Source: Strigamia acuminata (lineage: Eukaryota; Arthropoda; Chilopoda; Geophilomorpha; Linotaeniidae). From it: a stretch of DNA of 64,000 bases. Positions 36,218 to 52,275 of the stretch are shown here, in pieces. The DNA is taken from positions 31,956,427-32,020,426 of the forward strand of contig OX442315.1 in NCBI GenBank assembly GCA_949358305.1, given 5' to 3'. The first letter of the stretch is position 1; the number at the start of each line of letters is the position of its first letter. The translations under genes and the position numbers were made by a program. The notes under the pieces were generated by a model that did not search any database, was not told the DNA's origin, and worked only from the letters and a program-made list of their open reading frames with translations.

Positions 36218-39200
36218 TTAACAAAAGAAATACGTGGATTTGAGGACCCTGCTCAAATCGAACGAGCCTTTCGCAGGAAGTTTTGAAAGAACTTGTTTCA
36301 AATCATCAATTTCCGACTGTATATCGATATTATCCGAACTGAAAAATATTTGTCAATAAAGTTTTGACTTAAATATTCCGCCCTCTAAACAATACTTGCC
36401 TACAGAAACGTCGTTTCAGTTGTTCCGAAAGATTTTCCAATATTGGTTCACTGTGAAGTGCGACAAACTGCTCTCTACAAATCTATTGAATAAAATAGTA
36501 TCATTTATTTTAGAAAATTTAAAAATAAAATAAATCATCTAACTTTATTCATTTCGTTAATACGACTCGAATGGGTCCAAAAACTGTCGTGAATTGCCAC
36601 GAAAGAAATGCCTCGTCTGTGGCAAAACAAATTTGTCAATATCAAATGTGTTGCGTCGAGCGAATGGATGAAATTAGACGAAAACGATTGTGCCTGTTTC
36701 AACGTGTTTGATCTGTAAAAAAATTATGTGAAAGTAACAATTTAATTTTAATTTTATCGTTTTAGATTGGAAATTCCTTACTCCTTCGTTGCTATTATTC
36801 TTTCTACGCGAAAACGCTAATAAATAAATAAAAATAAATCCAGCTATAAAAATTCCCACAAATGTTGCTCAAATATATATAATTACATTTATCTTCTTAA
36901 CTTTTATTCGTCCCGCTATGAAATACGGCTGACAAACGGGCAGACCGACCGGTGTGACCCATTCCACGGGATGTTCGTGAATGTGCGAGATAAGATTTCC
37001 ACTTTCGCCGAACCAATTCTAAAACCAAACGCAAAATTAAAATAAAAACCACAAACAACCGAGTAACATCTTTACCGTAACTCCCTTAACCGACGTAAAC
37101 CAATTGTCGAAAATGGGTTTGATTTTCTCGGCCAGATAATCAGCAGCGACTCGTTGTTGTTGAACGGAGAAATCGGTAATATCATTTAGCTGCTTCACAA
37201 TAGGCAAATGCCCGGAACGTGACGTGCCATACACCATCGCCATAACGGGCATTTTGATAAACTGACGATTAATTAAACCGTCCAAAAACATCGCAACTTG
37301 ATTCCCGTTTTCAGCATCCTTCTTCCGCGCATCTTCGAGCTACGCACATTTAAATTAATAACAACAATTAATTTGCTCGTTTATATTACCTCGTCGGCAA
37401 TTCTGCTGTAGAAGTCTCGAGGTACATCATGCGGCTCCAAATTGACATGTTTTGCAGCTTCCAAATCGCGTGCCAAGGCTGCGTAATGTTGCAAACCATT
37501 GCAAGATCCGTCCTGATGGACAGGAAAACGGCTGACGTATGCGTGCGGATCGGGTGATCTTAAAGCGGACGTCAATTCTATGCAACTAGCCAATGTTTGC
37601 CACGGGTTGGAACACGTTTGCCACCATCCATTCCCTTCTAATGGATTATCGGCTGAATCCATTATTTCTGGAAGCATTTCGTCGCAGTATTCGAGCTTCT
37701 CTTTGAGCGAACATCTAATAAAATTAATAAATTATTAATTATGCAACCGGCAGGGCGGTAGTTTGTATTTGTTTAAAACCTTTTTCTGCCGCCGCTCGAG
37801 TTTGTAAGGTGAATCTTAAGCCAGTCGAGTCCTTCTTTGCCAAGTGGTTCGCCTTTTGCAAAGAGTAAAAGTCCCCTGTCGACATCGGTCACTAAAAGTA
37901 AGGTTTTATGAGCTGGAATTTAAAATGAAGAAAACAGGTTGTACTTTGATAACTAAAATATCCTGCGATTGGATAAATTCGACCTCGGAAATCAATACTG
38001 TGTGGAAACCAGAATATTCTCCCACATAACTGTAATGCAAAACAATCGTTAGATTAAAACAATTAATGATTTACAAATAATCATACGTCGTTAGCGATTG
38101 AGAATTTATGTTTGATGTCGAGAACTGAGGTGTCCGACTGTTGTTTTCCTCTCCTTACACCTAGTAAAAGAGTCGCCAGACGCTTCTTTTCGCCATTTCT
38201 GAAATGTAACGTCGATATTTAACCGATATTTGTTTAAAATTAAAATAAACTTACAGTTCCTGGTGGTTTGAAGTGGGGTTCCAGCGTTTAAAAACTTTTA
38301 TTGCAGTTTCGAGAACCTTCAATGCGGATTAAATATTAAAAGCTTTAGAAAATGTAAAATTATTATCAGTTTGTACTCGTTTGTTTATCGTCCATGGAGT
38401 ATCGGTAATATGATTCACCGCGTCAAAATAAGGAAATAAATCTTGTTTATTCGTACTTTTTAGAAGCTCGTGTTGACTCGCCAGTGTTCCTCGCAAAAAA
38501 ACTGTAATGACCAACGTAAATATCAATTTTTTAAGTTAAATGAATTCGCCAGTACCGTAAGAACTGTAAGTGTGATTCATTAAAAATCCGCCGGACATAA
38601 CAGAAGTCCAAGGAATTGGCGGGCATAGCATCGGCAAATGACTTGTTTCAAAAGTGTAAGTTCCATCATCTAAAAGCTCGCAATATGATAATACGTCACG
38701 ATTACGCTGAAAAGTAAAATTTATAAAAAATAAAATTAAGCGCCAAAATAAACAGGTTCGTACGGTATTACGTACTCTAATTTCACGAGTTTCGGTGCCG
38801 GTTTCTTCATTTATTGAGTTTGTAGTGTAAAATGGCGAGACTACGGTTCTTTAAATAAATGAAATAAAATAAAATGTAATGTTAGGAATTAATTGACCAA
38901 ATTAAACCATTATTATACCTACATACCTGACAGAAGACTTGCTATCTTCAAGGAAATTCACGTCTAGTTTTATAACTCGCTGCACAATTGAAAACATTTT
39001 TTTCCCGATCTAATATAAAAAAATTAGTACTAAATATTCAAACCAAAAATACAAATAAAACAACGAACTTCTATGATAATGTCGCGCGGCCATCGATGTT
39101 CTATCGGCTCCTAAAATGGCTTTAATTAAAAAAGTTGAGTTAAACCTATTTTTTTAAAAATTTACTATGTCAGGTCCATCCGCATATTTCTCTCTTAGCA

Positions 39201-40970
39201 ATTCCCAATATTGCCTAGCGGTAAATCGTGAAGTTAACTCGGGATTTCCATAATATTCACAGTACTCGTTGTATAACTTCAATGTCTAGAAATAAACCAC
39301 GCATTTTAATGTAAATCAATTAAGCTTTTTGTACTAAAATCTCACATGTTCAATAACACCATTTTTTAATTTTTTCTGCAGAAAATATTTATCCATCACT
39401 CTGCTCCCCAACAGTCTGTGCAAACCGCGCAACTCCATCGCGATTTGATCAGCACTGAACATCATAGAACAAAATCCCTGCAATTTAATTATTAACTTGA
39501 CTCAAAATGTGCACAATTCCTCATAAAATCTCACTTGATACATAATTTCCACGTATTCCTCCGGTTTCAGACAGCATAAATAAGGCATCAAGTCGATTAA
39601 CCCTTTGCTCGAAGCTAGTGAAACGTAAATGAGAATTGGCAAAAACAAAAACGGTAAAAATTATTACTAGTTTTCGAACGAAGGAAATCCACTTCTTGTA
39701 GGAATAATGCGAGCATTTCCTCATTCCATTTCTTTACGCATTTGTCTAATTTCTTCTTCGTTTCTGTTTTATCTCGACTCGATTCCGAATTACGACCGAA
39801 ATAATTTATTTTCTTGAAACTTCGTTTTTCTGCCTCTAGTTGTTCCTTCGCGAAGTCTTTATAGTTTCCATTTGTTGTGGATGAACCCAAAGGAGTATAA
39901 AATCTATCCTAAAATGACATTATTAAAACGATTTTTATTTATTTACATATTTTCACTTACTGATGGCATGTTTTTATTAAGGTTTTCTAGTAATTTGCAA
40001 TTATAAAATTGCGATATTCGTCTTTGCTTTGGTTCAAAACTTCGAATTTGGGTCCTAATTGCCTTCAAAACAACTTCCTTTTGATCTCGAACAAAGTTAC
40101 ATTCAATAAGTACGTCATTTATGTCAAAACCCTAGATAAAATCAAATAATTTATTAATTAATTGAAATATTAATTTAAAATAAAACTTACGCTCGTTTTA
40201 ATTTCGTCTAATATTCCATTTATTGCATCGTACTTGTCCGCTCGATAAGCACAATCGAGCATATAAATAAAGGCTTGAAAATTTGGTTTCATATTTCCAC
40301 CAGACATCATTTTCAGGACCTTTACACACTTCTCCCAATCCCCTTCACTGGCACATGCTTCCAGTACACAAATGTAAAGATGAATATTGTCCAAAGGTAT
40401 GCCGTAATTTAGATATTGATTATGATAATAATTTAGTGATTTGTATCCTTGGTTTTTCTGCATTAAAAAAAAATGCATGAATTAAAGTAATTCATTAAAT
40501 GATTCTTCAATTACCATATTAGAGTTCGCAACAACATCCAAAAACGGAAGTAAATTTTTTTGAACACGTTTTAAATGTTGTAATCTCTGTTTGTCTGGAT
40601 CTTCCTCTTCAATTTTTGTTTCTACCGACGTTTGATTGTATCTTATAGATGAATAACATTTAATAATATCATTTTTCGACGTGGGTGATGCAAGACATCT
40701 TTTTGTCATTTTTTTCCCCGTATGATAAAATCGAACTGAAATTTTAATTAAACGAAAAATATACAGATTATAAAACCTCGTTTTTTATACTAAAATAAAA
40801 CAGAAACTAACTTCGGATTTGTTCGCAGGATTTTCTATCTCTCATAATCTTCCAAGTTGTACCATTAAATGCATCATCCCTTAAAAGCTGAAAAAATATC
40901 AAATTCAAGTTCAAAAATGATAGAATTTCTTCCGATTCATCACGCACACCTTTGTAAATCGTCGAATCAT
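36218..40970 (-). CDS. POLRMT: Mitochondrial RNA polymerase
   Basis: T7-like single-subunit polymerase that transcribes mitochondrial DNA. The first exon (40970-40950) encodes MIRRFTK and splices into an Arg/Lys-rich N-terminus suited to mitochondrial import. A pentatricopeptide-type helical region lies at about 40.2-40.5 kb. The polymerase core is clear: DGSCNGLQHYAALARD (about 37.5 kb) contains a catalytic Asp, VMAMVYGTSR (about 37.2 kb) corresponds to the fingers/O-helix region, NFIHSLDATH (about 36.65 kb) matches the conserved NFIHSLD motif, and AIHDSFWTH (about 36.58 kb) contains the second catalytic Asp. The C-terminus FDLSRVLKSTYFF matches the family ending. Many exons with very short introns. 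Its stop codon lies 15 bp from the THAP stop, tail to tail, and it shares a 276-bp divergent promoter with PTGES2. Confidence 0.95.
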
Positions 40971-41246
40971 TTTAAACTCCAAGAAAATGGATTTTTAACG
41001 TAGTGAACTTCGGTTTAAGCTGAAACCGGAACCGCAAATAGTGCCGCCATACCATGTGGTGCCATCACAGGGTGGCATAGGACAAACAAACCGGAAATGG
41101 AATTCTTACTATCCTCCTTAGGGATGAAAAAATCAACTCCTTGATGAACTATTCTTCGTATTACAATTCCTCATGCTGTTGAAAACTCCTTAGAAGCTAT
41201 ATTTTGACATTTTTGGTCTTTAAAATTACAAATAGGACACACAAAC

Positions 41247-42563
41247 ATGTTGCGGCCAAATTTACGTAATTTATTGCAGAAATACTTCAAAATTAATTTA
41301 TGGACGAGTAACCACTCGACCTCGACGATCTCTAAATCCTCTCCCTCGCGAAAATCACTCGTATATTCGTCACTCGGCGTTTTAGGTTTAGGAATCGGCG
41401 GCACGTGGTACTTAATGCGCCCGTCGTCGTTTGCTAAATCGCCGACAGAAATTCCCATTAACGTGACCCCATCGAGAAGTGTAATAAAATAAAAATTGAC
41501 AAAAACACAAAATTAATAAAGAAATTAATTAATTAAAAAATGTTTTTCTTTTTCAGGTGACGTTTGCATCCGATCACAGCGGATTGAAATTGACGCTCTA
41601 CCAGTACCAAACGTGTCCATTTTGTTGCAAAGTTCGAGCATTTCTAAACTACCACGGCATATCGTACGATGTGGTTGAAGTAAACCCCGTGTTAAGACAG
41701 CAAATTAAATTCTCCGATTGGAAGAAAGTTCCAATTGTAATTGCTGAAGATAAAACGGGGATTCGGCAATTAAATGATTCCTCGATGATTATCAGCAGTC
41801 TTCAAACATGGTTGAGAGATTGCGGTCAATCTCTGGATGACATAATTCCCAACTACACAGCATTGAAATATAAAAACGACAAAGGCCAGGAAATATCCGA
41901 AATTGTTAACAGATATTTTGTCATGTTTGGAGAAGTGCCCTTGGATCAAACTCAGCACAAATACTTAGCGTAAAAAAATTAATTTTTTTCCAAATTTTTA
42001 ATTTTTTTACGACTAAAAATTGTATTTTGTAGGATGGAAAGAAAATGGCGAATTTGGGCGGACGACGTGTTGGTCCACACAATCTCGCCGAACATTTACC
42101 GATCGTTTGCCGAAGCTCTCGACTCTTTCCGTTGGTTTTCCGAAGTGGGAAACTGGAAAGAATCTTTTAATTCATTAGAAAATTACTTCGTGGTATACGT
42201 TGGAGCCGCCGCCATGTATCTTGTTGGACAACGACTTAAAAAAAGGTTTGTAATAATATATAACCGGTTAAAAACGAAACTAAATGGAATTATAAATACA
42301 GACACGGGTTAAAAAATGATGTCCGTGAATCACTATACGATGCTTGCCGCGACTGGATGCGTGAAGTCGGTCGGAAACCATTTCGAGGCGGGCTGACGCC
42401 AGATTTGTCAGATTTGGCCGTGTTCGGCGTTTTGAGTTCGATGGAAGGTTTACAAGCTTTCGAAGACGCAAAAGCAAAAACCAAAATCGGCGATTGGTAC
42501 GGCAGAATGCAGCACGAAATTGCATCGAACAACCCGATTAAAGCTGCAGTTTCTACTGACTAA
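41247..42563 (+). CDS. PTGES2: Prostaglandin E synthase 2 (membrane-associated)
   Basis: Four exons (41247-41480, 41557-41969, 42033-42245, 42302-42563) give 373 residues; human PTGES2 has 377. The first exon has a basic N-terminus and a hydrophobic segment (SLGVLGLGIGGTWYL) as expected for a membrane anchor. The second exon starts the thioredoxin/glutaredoxin-like fold with the catalytic motif CPFC in YQYQTCPFCCKVRAF, then VVEVNPV and KVPIV. The last two exons are the GST C-terminal helical domain (RIWADD, GAAAMYL, DLSDLAVFGVL). The family converts PGH2 to PGE2 and binds heme and glutathione. An AATAAA at 42636-42641 is a likely poly(A) signal. Divergent from POLRMT. Confidence 0.96.
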
Positions 42564-42916
42564 ATAATTTATTTCGTTTTCGTTATTTTACCTTTGTGCA
42601 AATGAATTGATTTCACCTAGTCAATTCCATAAACTAATAAAACAAAAAAAAAACAATTAAGAGTATACATATTTATTTCATTTAAATTTTTATTGTTGAA
42701 AAAAAATTGAGATTGATTTGTTGATGGAATGAATTACATAAAACGTCGTCAAATTGCTAACAGAAAAATAATTAAATCAGCTACAATACATTGTCAACTT
42801 TGCAATCTATGATTTGTAAGTCTTTAAATTGAAATCCTCGAATGTGCCAACCGTTCATCGATTAAAAATTTTCAGCATAAGTCGACATTTCTTTCCTTTC
42901 TGTCAATTGCTAAAAT

Positions 42917-45550
<2,634 letters not shown>

Positions 45551-45820
45551 TTTATAAATGCTAAAAAATTAAAAAGTGTTGTTAGCAAAATCGGCAATAC
45601 TATGGAATAGCGATCACACCGCGAAGAAGCCATATTTGAATTTTTGAAAATTCATTCTAAAAGCACCTTTTATTGTGCAAATTAACAAATAAACGTGCAT
45701 TAAATACTTACTGTAGATTAACGATCGTTTCAACAAGTTAATAACTCTTAACGACGAGGACAAAATCCGCTGAGACTTATTTCACCGCTATCAAAGAACA
45801 ACGAACACTTCGCGTACCAG

Positions 45821-45872
45821 CAAGATGGCGGCAGTATCTAGTCAAATAAAGAGACGACGTCAGATGACGTAA
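45821..45872. promoter_or_regulatory. Bidirectional promoter motifs between DDX39B and BBLN
   Basis: CAAGATGGCGGC (45821-45832) matches the YY1 consensus. It is followed by GACGTCA (45856-45862) and TGACGTAA (45865-45872), two CRE/ATF sites. They lie in the middle of the 508-bp spacer between the two divergent start codons. Motif evidence only. Confidence 0.5.
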
Positions 45873-46058
45873 TCACGCCGCGCGCGTACCGGAGATTCTT
45901 TGAACTGGTCGGGGATTGGTGTTAATTCAAAAATTAATCCACAAAGCTGCAAATATTTGTGATTAAAATATCTTCCAACCTTTTTTAAAATATTCATATT
46001 TTTTCTATTACATACACATTTTTAATAAAAAAAATAATTATTCTAAAATTTTTAAACA

Positions 46059-46503
46059 ATGCGAACCTGTAGTCAAAACATGGCAGGTGATCGTGTATCT
46101 GGTTCGCGTAAAAATGTGACTGACGAGTCCGATTTAAACGATACTTCAAATAATTCCCCAAACCACACAGGAAATTCCGACACCTCGGGAGAGAATGCGG
46201 ACGACTTAAATATTTCTGGCAATGAAATTGCGAGTGACGAAGAAGACGGTAAAATAAAAAAAAAATAAAAATCACTAATTAAATTACACAAAAACAATTC
46301 TAATTATAATTTCCATCGCGACAGATTCCGATATCGAGGCTTTAGATCGACAACTGGATCAGCTAAATAATTATTTGGACTTATTGGAAGAGAAAAATGA
46401 TGTTCTGACAGCAGAGTTAAAAGATTTGCTCGAGTCCAACCGGCAGGCCCGGATTGAACTAAACAATTTGCAGAGCTCGTCACAGCAAAATGGTCAAAAT
46501 TGA
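46059..46503 (+). CDS. BBLN: Bublin coiled-coil protein (UPF0184, C9orf16 family)
   Basis: Two exons (46059-46248, 46325-46503) give 122 residues; a second in-frame ATG at 46080 would give a slightly shorter form. The first exon is Ser/Asn/Asp-rich and disordered. The second encodes the conserved coiled coil with LDLLEEKNDVL and LLESNRQARIEL, nearly identical in pattern to human C9orf16. Bublin is linked to intermediate filaments and cell architecture in epithelial tubes. AATAAA at 46638-46643 is a likely poly(A) signal. It is head to head with DDX39B and tail to tail with the nucleoside hydrolase, 152 bp between stop codons. Confidence 0.92.
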
Positions 46504-46655
46504 GACAGAAAAATAGAGTATCAGTGTACCTGTAATTTACTGTGTAGATAATTAGAATTTGTAGAAAAGTATTGTAAAAGTTGATTGCGAAATAACGGGA
46601 CCAAAAGTCATAGTTAAAACTAATTTAATGATGAATTAATAAATTATTACTAGAC

Positions 46656-47789
46656 CTAAACATTCATAGCAACTTGTAATAATTTTTTAACTTCATGCAT
46701 GTCCATTTCCTCGATAATGTGTGCATTTTGTCTCGGCTCTTGTGATAAAAAAATGATCATTTGTCCTCTGGTGTAATGGCCTTGTGGCTCGCAACTAACA
46801 TGATATGGGCCGACCTTAGATTTAACTGATTTTTCACTAATAGCAGCAGCCATTGCCAATTGGTCGCACAAAACATATCCCTCATACTCTGTGCTTTTAT
46901 TCTTTACGTCATGTTCGATCAAATTGATTAAATTTGCTGTTTTGCTGTCGATGCTTAGTAGCTGTTCTCTTTCTTTCTATAAAATTGCAATAATAAACTT
47001 TTTTGTTATTATATTTTCGTTTTATTTGAAATAAATTTTATTTACCCAAGACATCGTATGCTTAAGACACGTTTCCCAAGGTGCAATAGTAATGGGACAT
47101 TGTATTTCATTTAAAACGATGTAAGCAGCTTCGGGATCGTAAGAGAAGTTGGCTTCTGCTGATACAGTCACGTTGCCTCGACCTTGACTATTTCCTCCCA
47201 TTATAAACAATTCTTTAATGTTTGACGAGAACGAGGGATTCAAACGCAATGTCAGTGCTATGTTTGTCAACGGGCCAAGTGTAACCAATGTTATTTCACC
47301 TAGAATCAAATAAAAAACAACAGTTCTATTAAATAAAGTGTGTCCTTTTCATTCAATTACTAAATAACCTGGATATTTTTCGCATAACAAAGCTAGGATA
47401 TCAACTGCGCGTTCTTTTTCCACCGATTTCGAGCTCGTTGACGGTCCACAAATATCTCCGAAACCATCGGCGCCATGAAAATCACACGGTTTGTCGAATG
47501 AGTATTTACCCATTATTGGCGCATCTGCTCCTTTGTATATAGGAATCTATTATAAAAAAAAACTCAATTAGAGTATAAATATTAGTTTATTAGTACGAAC
47601 TAGCATTACCTGCTCTTGATTACAACTTTCTAGAGTTCTGATCACATTGACAACAACATTATCAACAGATGTATTGCCATTTACACAGGTAATTGCGAGC
47701 ACTTCAACATGTGGCTGCGAAACTGCCATCATTATAGCCATGGCATCGTCTAAACCGCAATCCGTATCGATAATAAACTTTCTTTTCAT
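46656..47789 (-). CDS. Inosine-uridine-type nucleoside hydrolase
   Basis: Cleaves the N-glycosidic bond of nucleosides. Four exons (47789-47610, 47546-47369, 47299-47046, 46976-46656) give 310 residues, the normal family length. The N-terminal IDTDCGLDDAMA carries the Ca-binding DTDxGxDD signature. GPLTNIAL, FIMGGN and the later block with EANFSYDPEAA fit the active-site pattern of the family. No signal peptide, so it is probably cytosolic. Many invertebrates and fish keep such genes, whereas mammals lack the pathway (family knowledge). The 690 bp upstream, before the GOLGA2 3' end, has no other ORF. Confidence 0.93.
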
Positions 47790-48479
47790 TTTGAAACGGA
47801 ACTTCCAAGAGTTTTTTGTTGTGCTAACGGAGAACTCTCTAATTTCCGTAACTAGAAGCGTCCTAATTGGTCAATTGCTATCACCAAGGTCGACATCTTG
47901 AACAAGATAATCTAAAGTTATAAAGTTAACAATTGGAATTTGGTTTCATTGATTTTCTACACCCATTAAATAAATGTTTAAAATAATTGCACAATAAACA
48001 AAAAAAAAGTTTTAAAATAATCATTTATTATATACCAAAAGGTAAACACTTCCGATTACACGTAAACAAGCATTAGTTTTCTTTCAATTAAATAAATTGA
48101 ACGCTTACAACACAAGTTATACCATATTAATTTTAATTTTGCAAAATAAATAAAATCCAGGGCACTACAATCAAAAAGTCATCAATTTAAATCAATTAAA
48201 ACATAATACTGAGTCTTAATCCATTCTTACTGTAGTTTTAGTGCAGTTTTATATTGGTGTGAAGGCAGCTTGGCAATTTGGTAAGGTCAAACGATCGCAA
48301 AAAAAACAAGATCTTTCCTATCATGGAATGATTAATACCCTCGAATGCCTCGATAAATTAAATTCCCCATATAAATGCAATTACAAATAGTGCTTTCTGT
48401 ATTTAATAAAAACTATTATTTAACTCATCCCACTTCCGCTTTATACAATAAAAAAAAATCAACTGTACACCTGGATTAG
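47790..48479. other. Spacer: nucleoside hydrolase promoter and GOLGA2 3' region
   Basis: Mostly AT-rich. The right part should be the 3' UTR of GOLGA2 and the left part the upstream region of the nucleoside hydrolase. No supported gene or repeat. Confidence 0.5.
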
Positions 48480-51400
48480 TTAAACTATCATCAATTTTCC
48501 TGAACAGACGGGACATGGATGGAAATTATCAGCACCGTGTTTTTCTACCGAGGAAGACGAGCCAATTTCCGTGATCAGATCCATTATTTTCTTGGCGGTT
48601 GTATCCTTGCTGTTTTCAAAATTGGCGTTTTCCACCGTTTTTTGTTCATTTTCAACTAGTGGATTCATGTCGTTGAAGTCGTCGGCGAGATCTGACCAAT
48701 TGGGTAACGAATCCGCACCTGAATAAATAAAACGAGACAATTAACGACAACAAAATTACATCATAAACACAAATTAACCATTTAACGCCGTCATTTTAAG
48801 AGCAAGATCCGATCCGGACGAAAGAATTGCTTTTCCAGGAGGGTGCTGAACGAGTTGGCCATTATTTGAATATTGTTGACGCTCGTATAACAATCGCATG
48901 ACCAATTCCTGAAGCTTGGCTAATTTACTTTTCATATCTTCACGATCACGCGCTAAGTCTGCAATATATTCATCCTTTTCGACGGCTCGTTGCTTCATAA
49001 CTTCGCGCTGAACTTGATACAACGCAATATATTCACCTAAAATTTGTTTAAAAATAATAACAATAAATGAAAAAATTTATTTAATCGATTAAACAATATT
49101 CAAACGACCTATCGTATCCGTTTCTCCCTGTAACTGAGTCACCAAGTGTTCCAATTCTTGTTTCTGGTCCGAAAGTTCGGCTATTTCCTGCATAGTTTTC
49201 TTAAACCGCTCTTCTAATCGCCACAAAACATCTTTCATGCTCTCGTATTCGGCCGTCGAAACGGTTGTACCGTCTTCACTGTTCATTTGATGCAAATTGT
49301 TCTCCTTCATTTCCTTCAGCTGAGCTCTGAAAACCTCCCTCTGGCCTTGTTGCTGACCCAACTGCTTCAACAACGCGTCTCTCTCCATTTCCAATTGACA
49401 AACCGAAGCGGAGAGAGACGCCATCATGTCGTCCTTTCGACTGGCGTCCTTTTCGCCGCCGCTTTTTCCATTCGCAACGACCCTCTGCTGGCCCTGTTGC
49501 GTTAACATAGTTCTCAGTTCGCTGTTTTGAGACGTCAAGACGTTAAGACGATCCTGAGTTTGCGACAATTCCCGCTGAAGCAATTCCGTGAGGTGACTCT
49601 GCGCTTCGTAATGACGGACACGATCAACGAGTTGTTGCTGCTGATACATTTGTTTGTTCATTTCGGTGGAATTATGATCCTGGTTACGATTTTCAACCTG
49701 TTCTCTCAGCTCCTTCAATTCGTCTTCCTGCTGCGTCAACCTTTCACTCAATTCCTTCGAAATGTGTTGTTCGGATTCTAGTTTCTCGACTAATTCCAGT
49801 TTATTATTACTCTAAAAATAGAAAATTAAATAAGTTTTTTTTTCTTCAGATTTTCTTATCGTCGTAATTACTTACCATAACTATAAAGCCGTTTTGAAGC
49901 TCCTCTAATTGTTTCTTCAATTCGCGGTTCTGAGCTACGGCGCGACTCGCGGCCACTTTGTCGCTTTCGAGAACTTCTAATAATTGTTTCCGCTCAGCGT
50001 CGTCCCCCTTCGTGTCGTCTAAACGTTGTTCTAATTCTTCAATTTTACTTTCCAATTCTTCGGATAGACGACTTAAATGAGCGTTATCAAGAACCTAAAT
50101 AAACAAGTTCTTGTAATTCAAAAGCATTTCTCAAAATTATAATAATCAAAGATACCGTACATCTTTTTCGTGCTGTTCTTGCAATCTCAATTTATCGTCC
50201 TCCGCCATTTGCAACATGGACTGTAGCCTTACGGTTTCTTCATCTTCGAGGGTGTTTCTACCAGATTGCTTGTTCAATTCCGATATTTCATCTTCTAAAG
50301 AATTAATTCTATTGGAAAGTATTAATTTTTCGTTGGATAGTGCGGACTTTTCTTCATTGACACTTAATAACTGCAGAAAACGAGAGAAATGTCAAATTTA
50401 ACAACATTTGAACGACAAATCAATACAAACCTGCTGGCTTAAGTGTTGCATTTGTTGATTTAACTGTTGAGCAAATTGCTGATGCTGTTCGCACATGGAA
50501 TCACGTTCTTCGCTTAATTTCCGCACCGTCTCTTTCAACTGGTTAACTTTCTTTTCCAATTGGATTTTCTCTTCGCTCAATTCCTCCCAGAACTGTTTGT
50601 TATCATCCGAACCGCTCAACTGTGAAAATTTGATATAAATTATTAATGAAAATGAATATTTTCTAATTAAACAAACAATTACGGTACTTACTTGTTGCAA
50701 GCGTAATTCCGCCATTGCCAAACTGTTCTTAGTGCTTTCCAATTGCTCCTGTACAGATTGACTTTGGACATGTTTAGTGTTCAGTTTCTCCGAAAGTTCC
50801 GAGTTTTCTTGCTCGAGTTCGTCCATTCTTTTGTTACTTTTATAAATTTCTAATTTCAGCCTGTCAACTTCCTTACTAAATTCCTTAGAGCTCTGTAAAT
50901 ATTACAAAAATTTGAATATTTTTTTTAAAAATCTTTTTAAACTCAATTAAAAAAGTCACTTTTTCAAATTGCTGACTAGTCGTTTGAATGGAAGTTAATT
51001 CTTTTTCGGTGTCGACTACACGTTGACGAGATGCTTTCAGTCGTCCTTGATATTCTTCTACTTCAGCTGTAAATTGAGAACAATTTTTGTTTAAGATTGC
51101 AAATATTTTTACTTTCTTAATAAACAAAAATTACCGGCTTTTTGTTTCGCCGACTGTTGAGATTGATTCAAAGACGATTGTAATTCAGTTTTTTCTGCGA
51201 CTAATATACCGATGGTTTGAATATGCACCTAAAATAATAATTATTTGTATTGTTTATAAGATTTTAAAAATAATTTTATTGAAAAATTACCTGAAGCTGC
51301 TCTTTTAGCGACCCCAAGTCTTTAAAATGTCGTTCTTCGATTTCCTCCCTTTGATTTTGAAGTTCCTGACGTAATTTATTGTTTTGATTTTTCTACAAAT

Positions 51401-52275
51401 TTTAACATTCAATAAATAACCAAACCAAAATCAACTTCAAACATCAAATTACCAATTCTCTATTTTGACTAAGTATGTGTTCGTTCGTTTGGGTGTGTTT
51501 TTCAATCGACGCTGCTAATTCCAAATTCCTTTTCTAGAAAAATAAAAATAAAAATATAATAAAATTTCATACAAATCGTGACAAATCACATTCAATATTC
51601 ACCTCTAGTTCAGATGTATTTGAAGGCTCTTCATCTATAGCACCATTTATAAAATTATGCGTCTAAAAATACATTAAAAACATTTTTAAAAAAAAACATT
51701 TCAAAATCAAATTTACACTTCTCACATCACACATTAAACCATTTAATTGTAATGAAATTTGTCGAATGCTTTCCGTCGACGAAATCGATGCCTTGCCACT
51801 GCCGTCATCAATAATTGATACGTCAGTTGCTAAATTGCTATCAGATGTTGGTTCAATCTGTCAAATAAATAAAACATTTAAATAAACACCACAACCAGTA
51901 AGGCCGCAACACGTTTGTTAATTGGGTTACCTGACAATTGTTAGTGGAATTTGAAGTTTCCAGTCCGGTTTCTAATGTCTCGGGATTTGGCAACAAACTA
52001 GTGGTTTTAGTGGTTTTCTCTTGAAACTTTTTCAACTAGTTAAAAAAGAAACAATGTTTACTTAAACGCAACTACAATATTTTGGTGTTCTCAAACATAG
52101 GGTTGAAATACGTAATTTTGATGCTCGTGCATTACTTATATTATTAAATACACTAAGTTTTAGGTTAATTGTGTTATTTACGAGATATTAAGTAATAAAA
52201 AATGAAATAAAAAGACTTCAGACTAACTTTCTTACGTGCAGCAGCCAATTTCTCTTGCCGAGCAGCCTCAGCCAT
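48480..52275 (-). CDS. GOLGA2: GM130 (golgin subfamily A member 2)
   Basis: cis-Golgi tethering golgin that binds p115 and GRASP65. The N-terminus (exon starting 52275) reads [16 protein letters not shown] then LKKFQEKT, like the Lys-rich p115-binding start of vertebrate GM130. [16 protein letters not shown] (about 51.76 kb) is the family's conserved STES-LRQ-LS-QLNGL block. Most of the rest is Gln/Glu/Lys-rich coiled coil over many short exons. The last part has GETDTIG and [19 protein letters not shown], the conserved GM130 C-terminal coil. The protein ends LMIV, a hydrophobic C-terminus suited to PDZ binding by GRASP65. About one thousand residues in total. Its 391-bp upstream spacer is shared with ARPC5. 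Confidence 0.93.
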
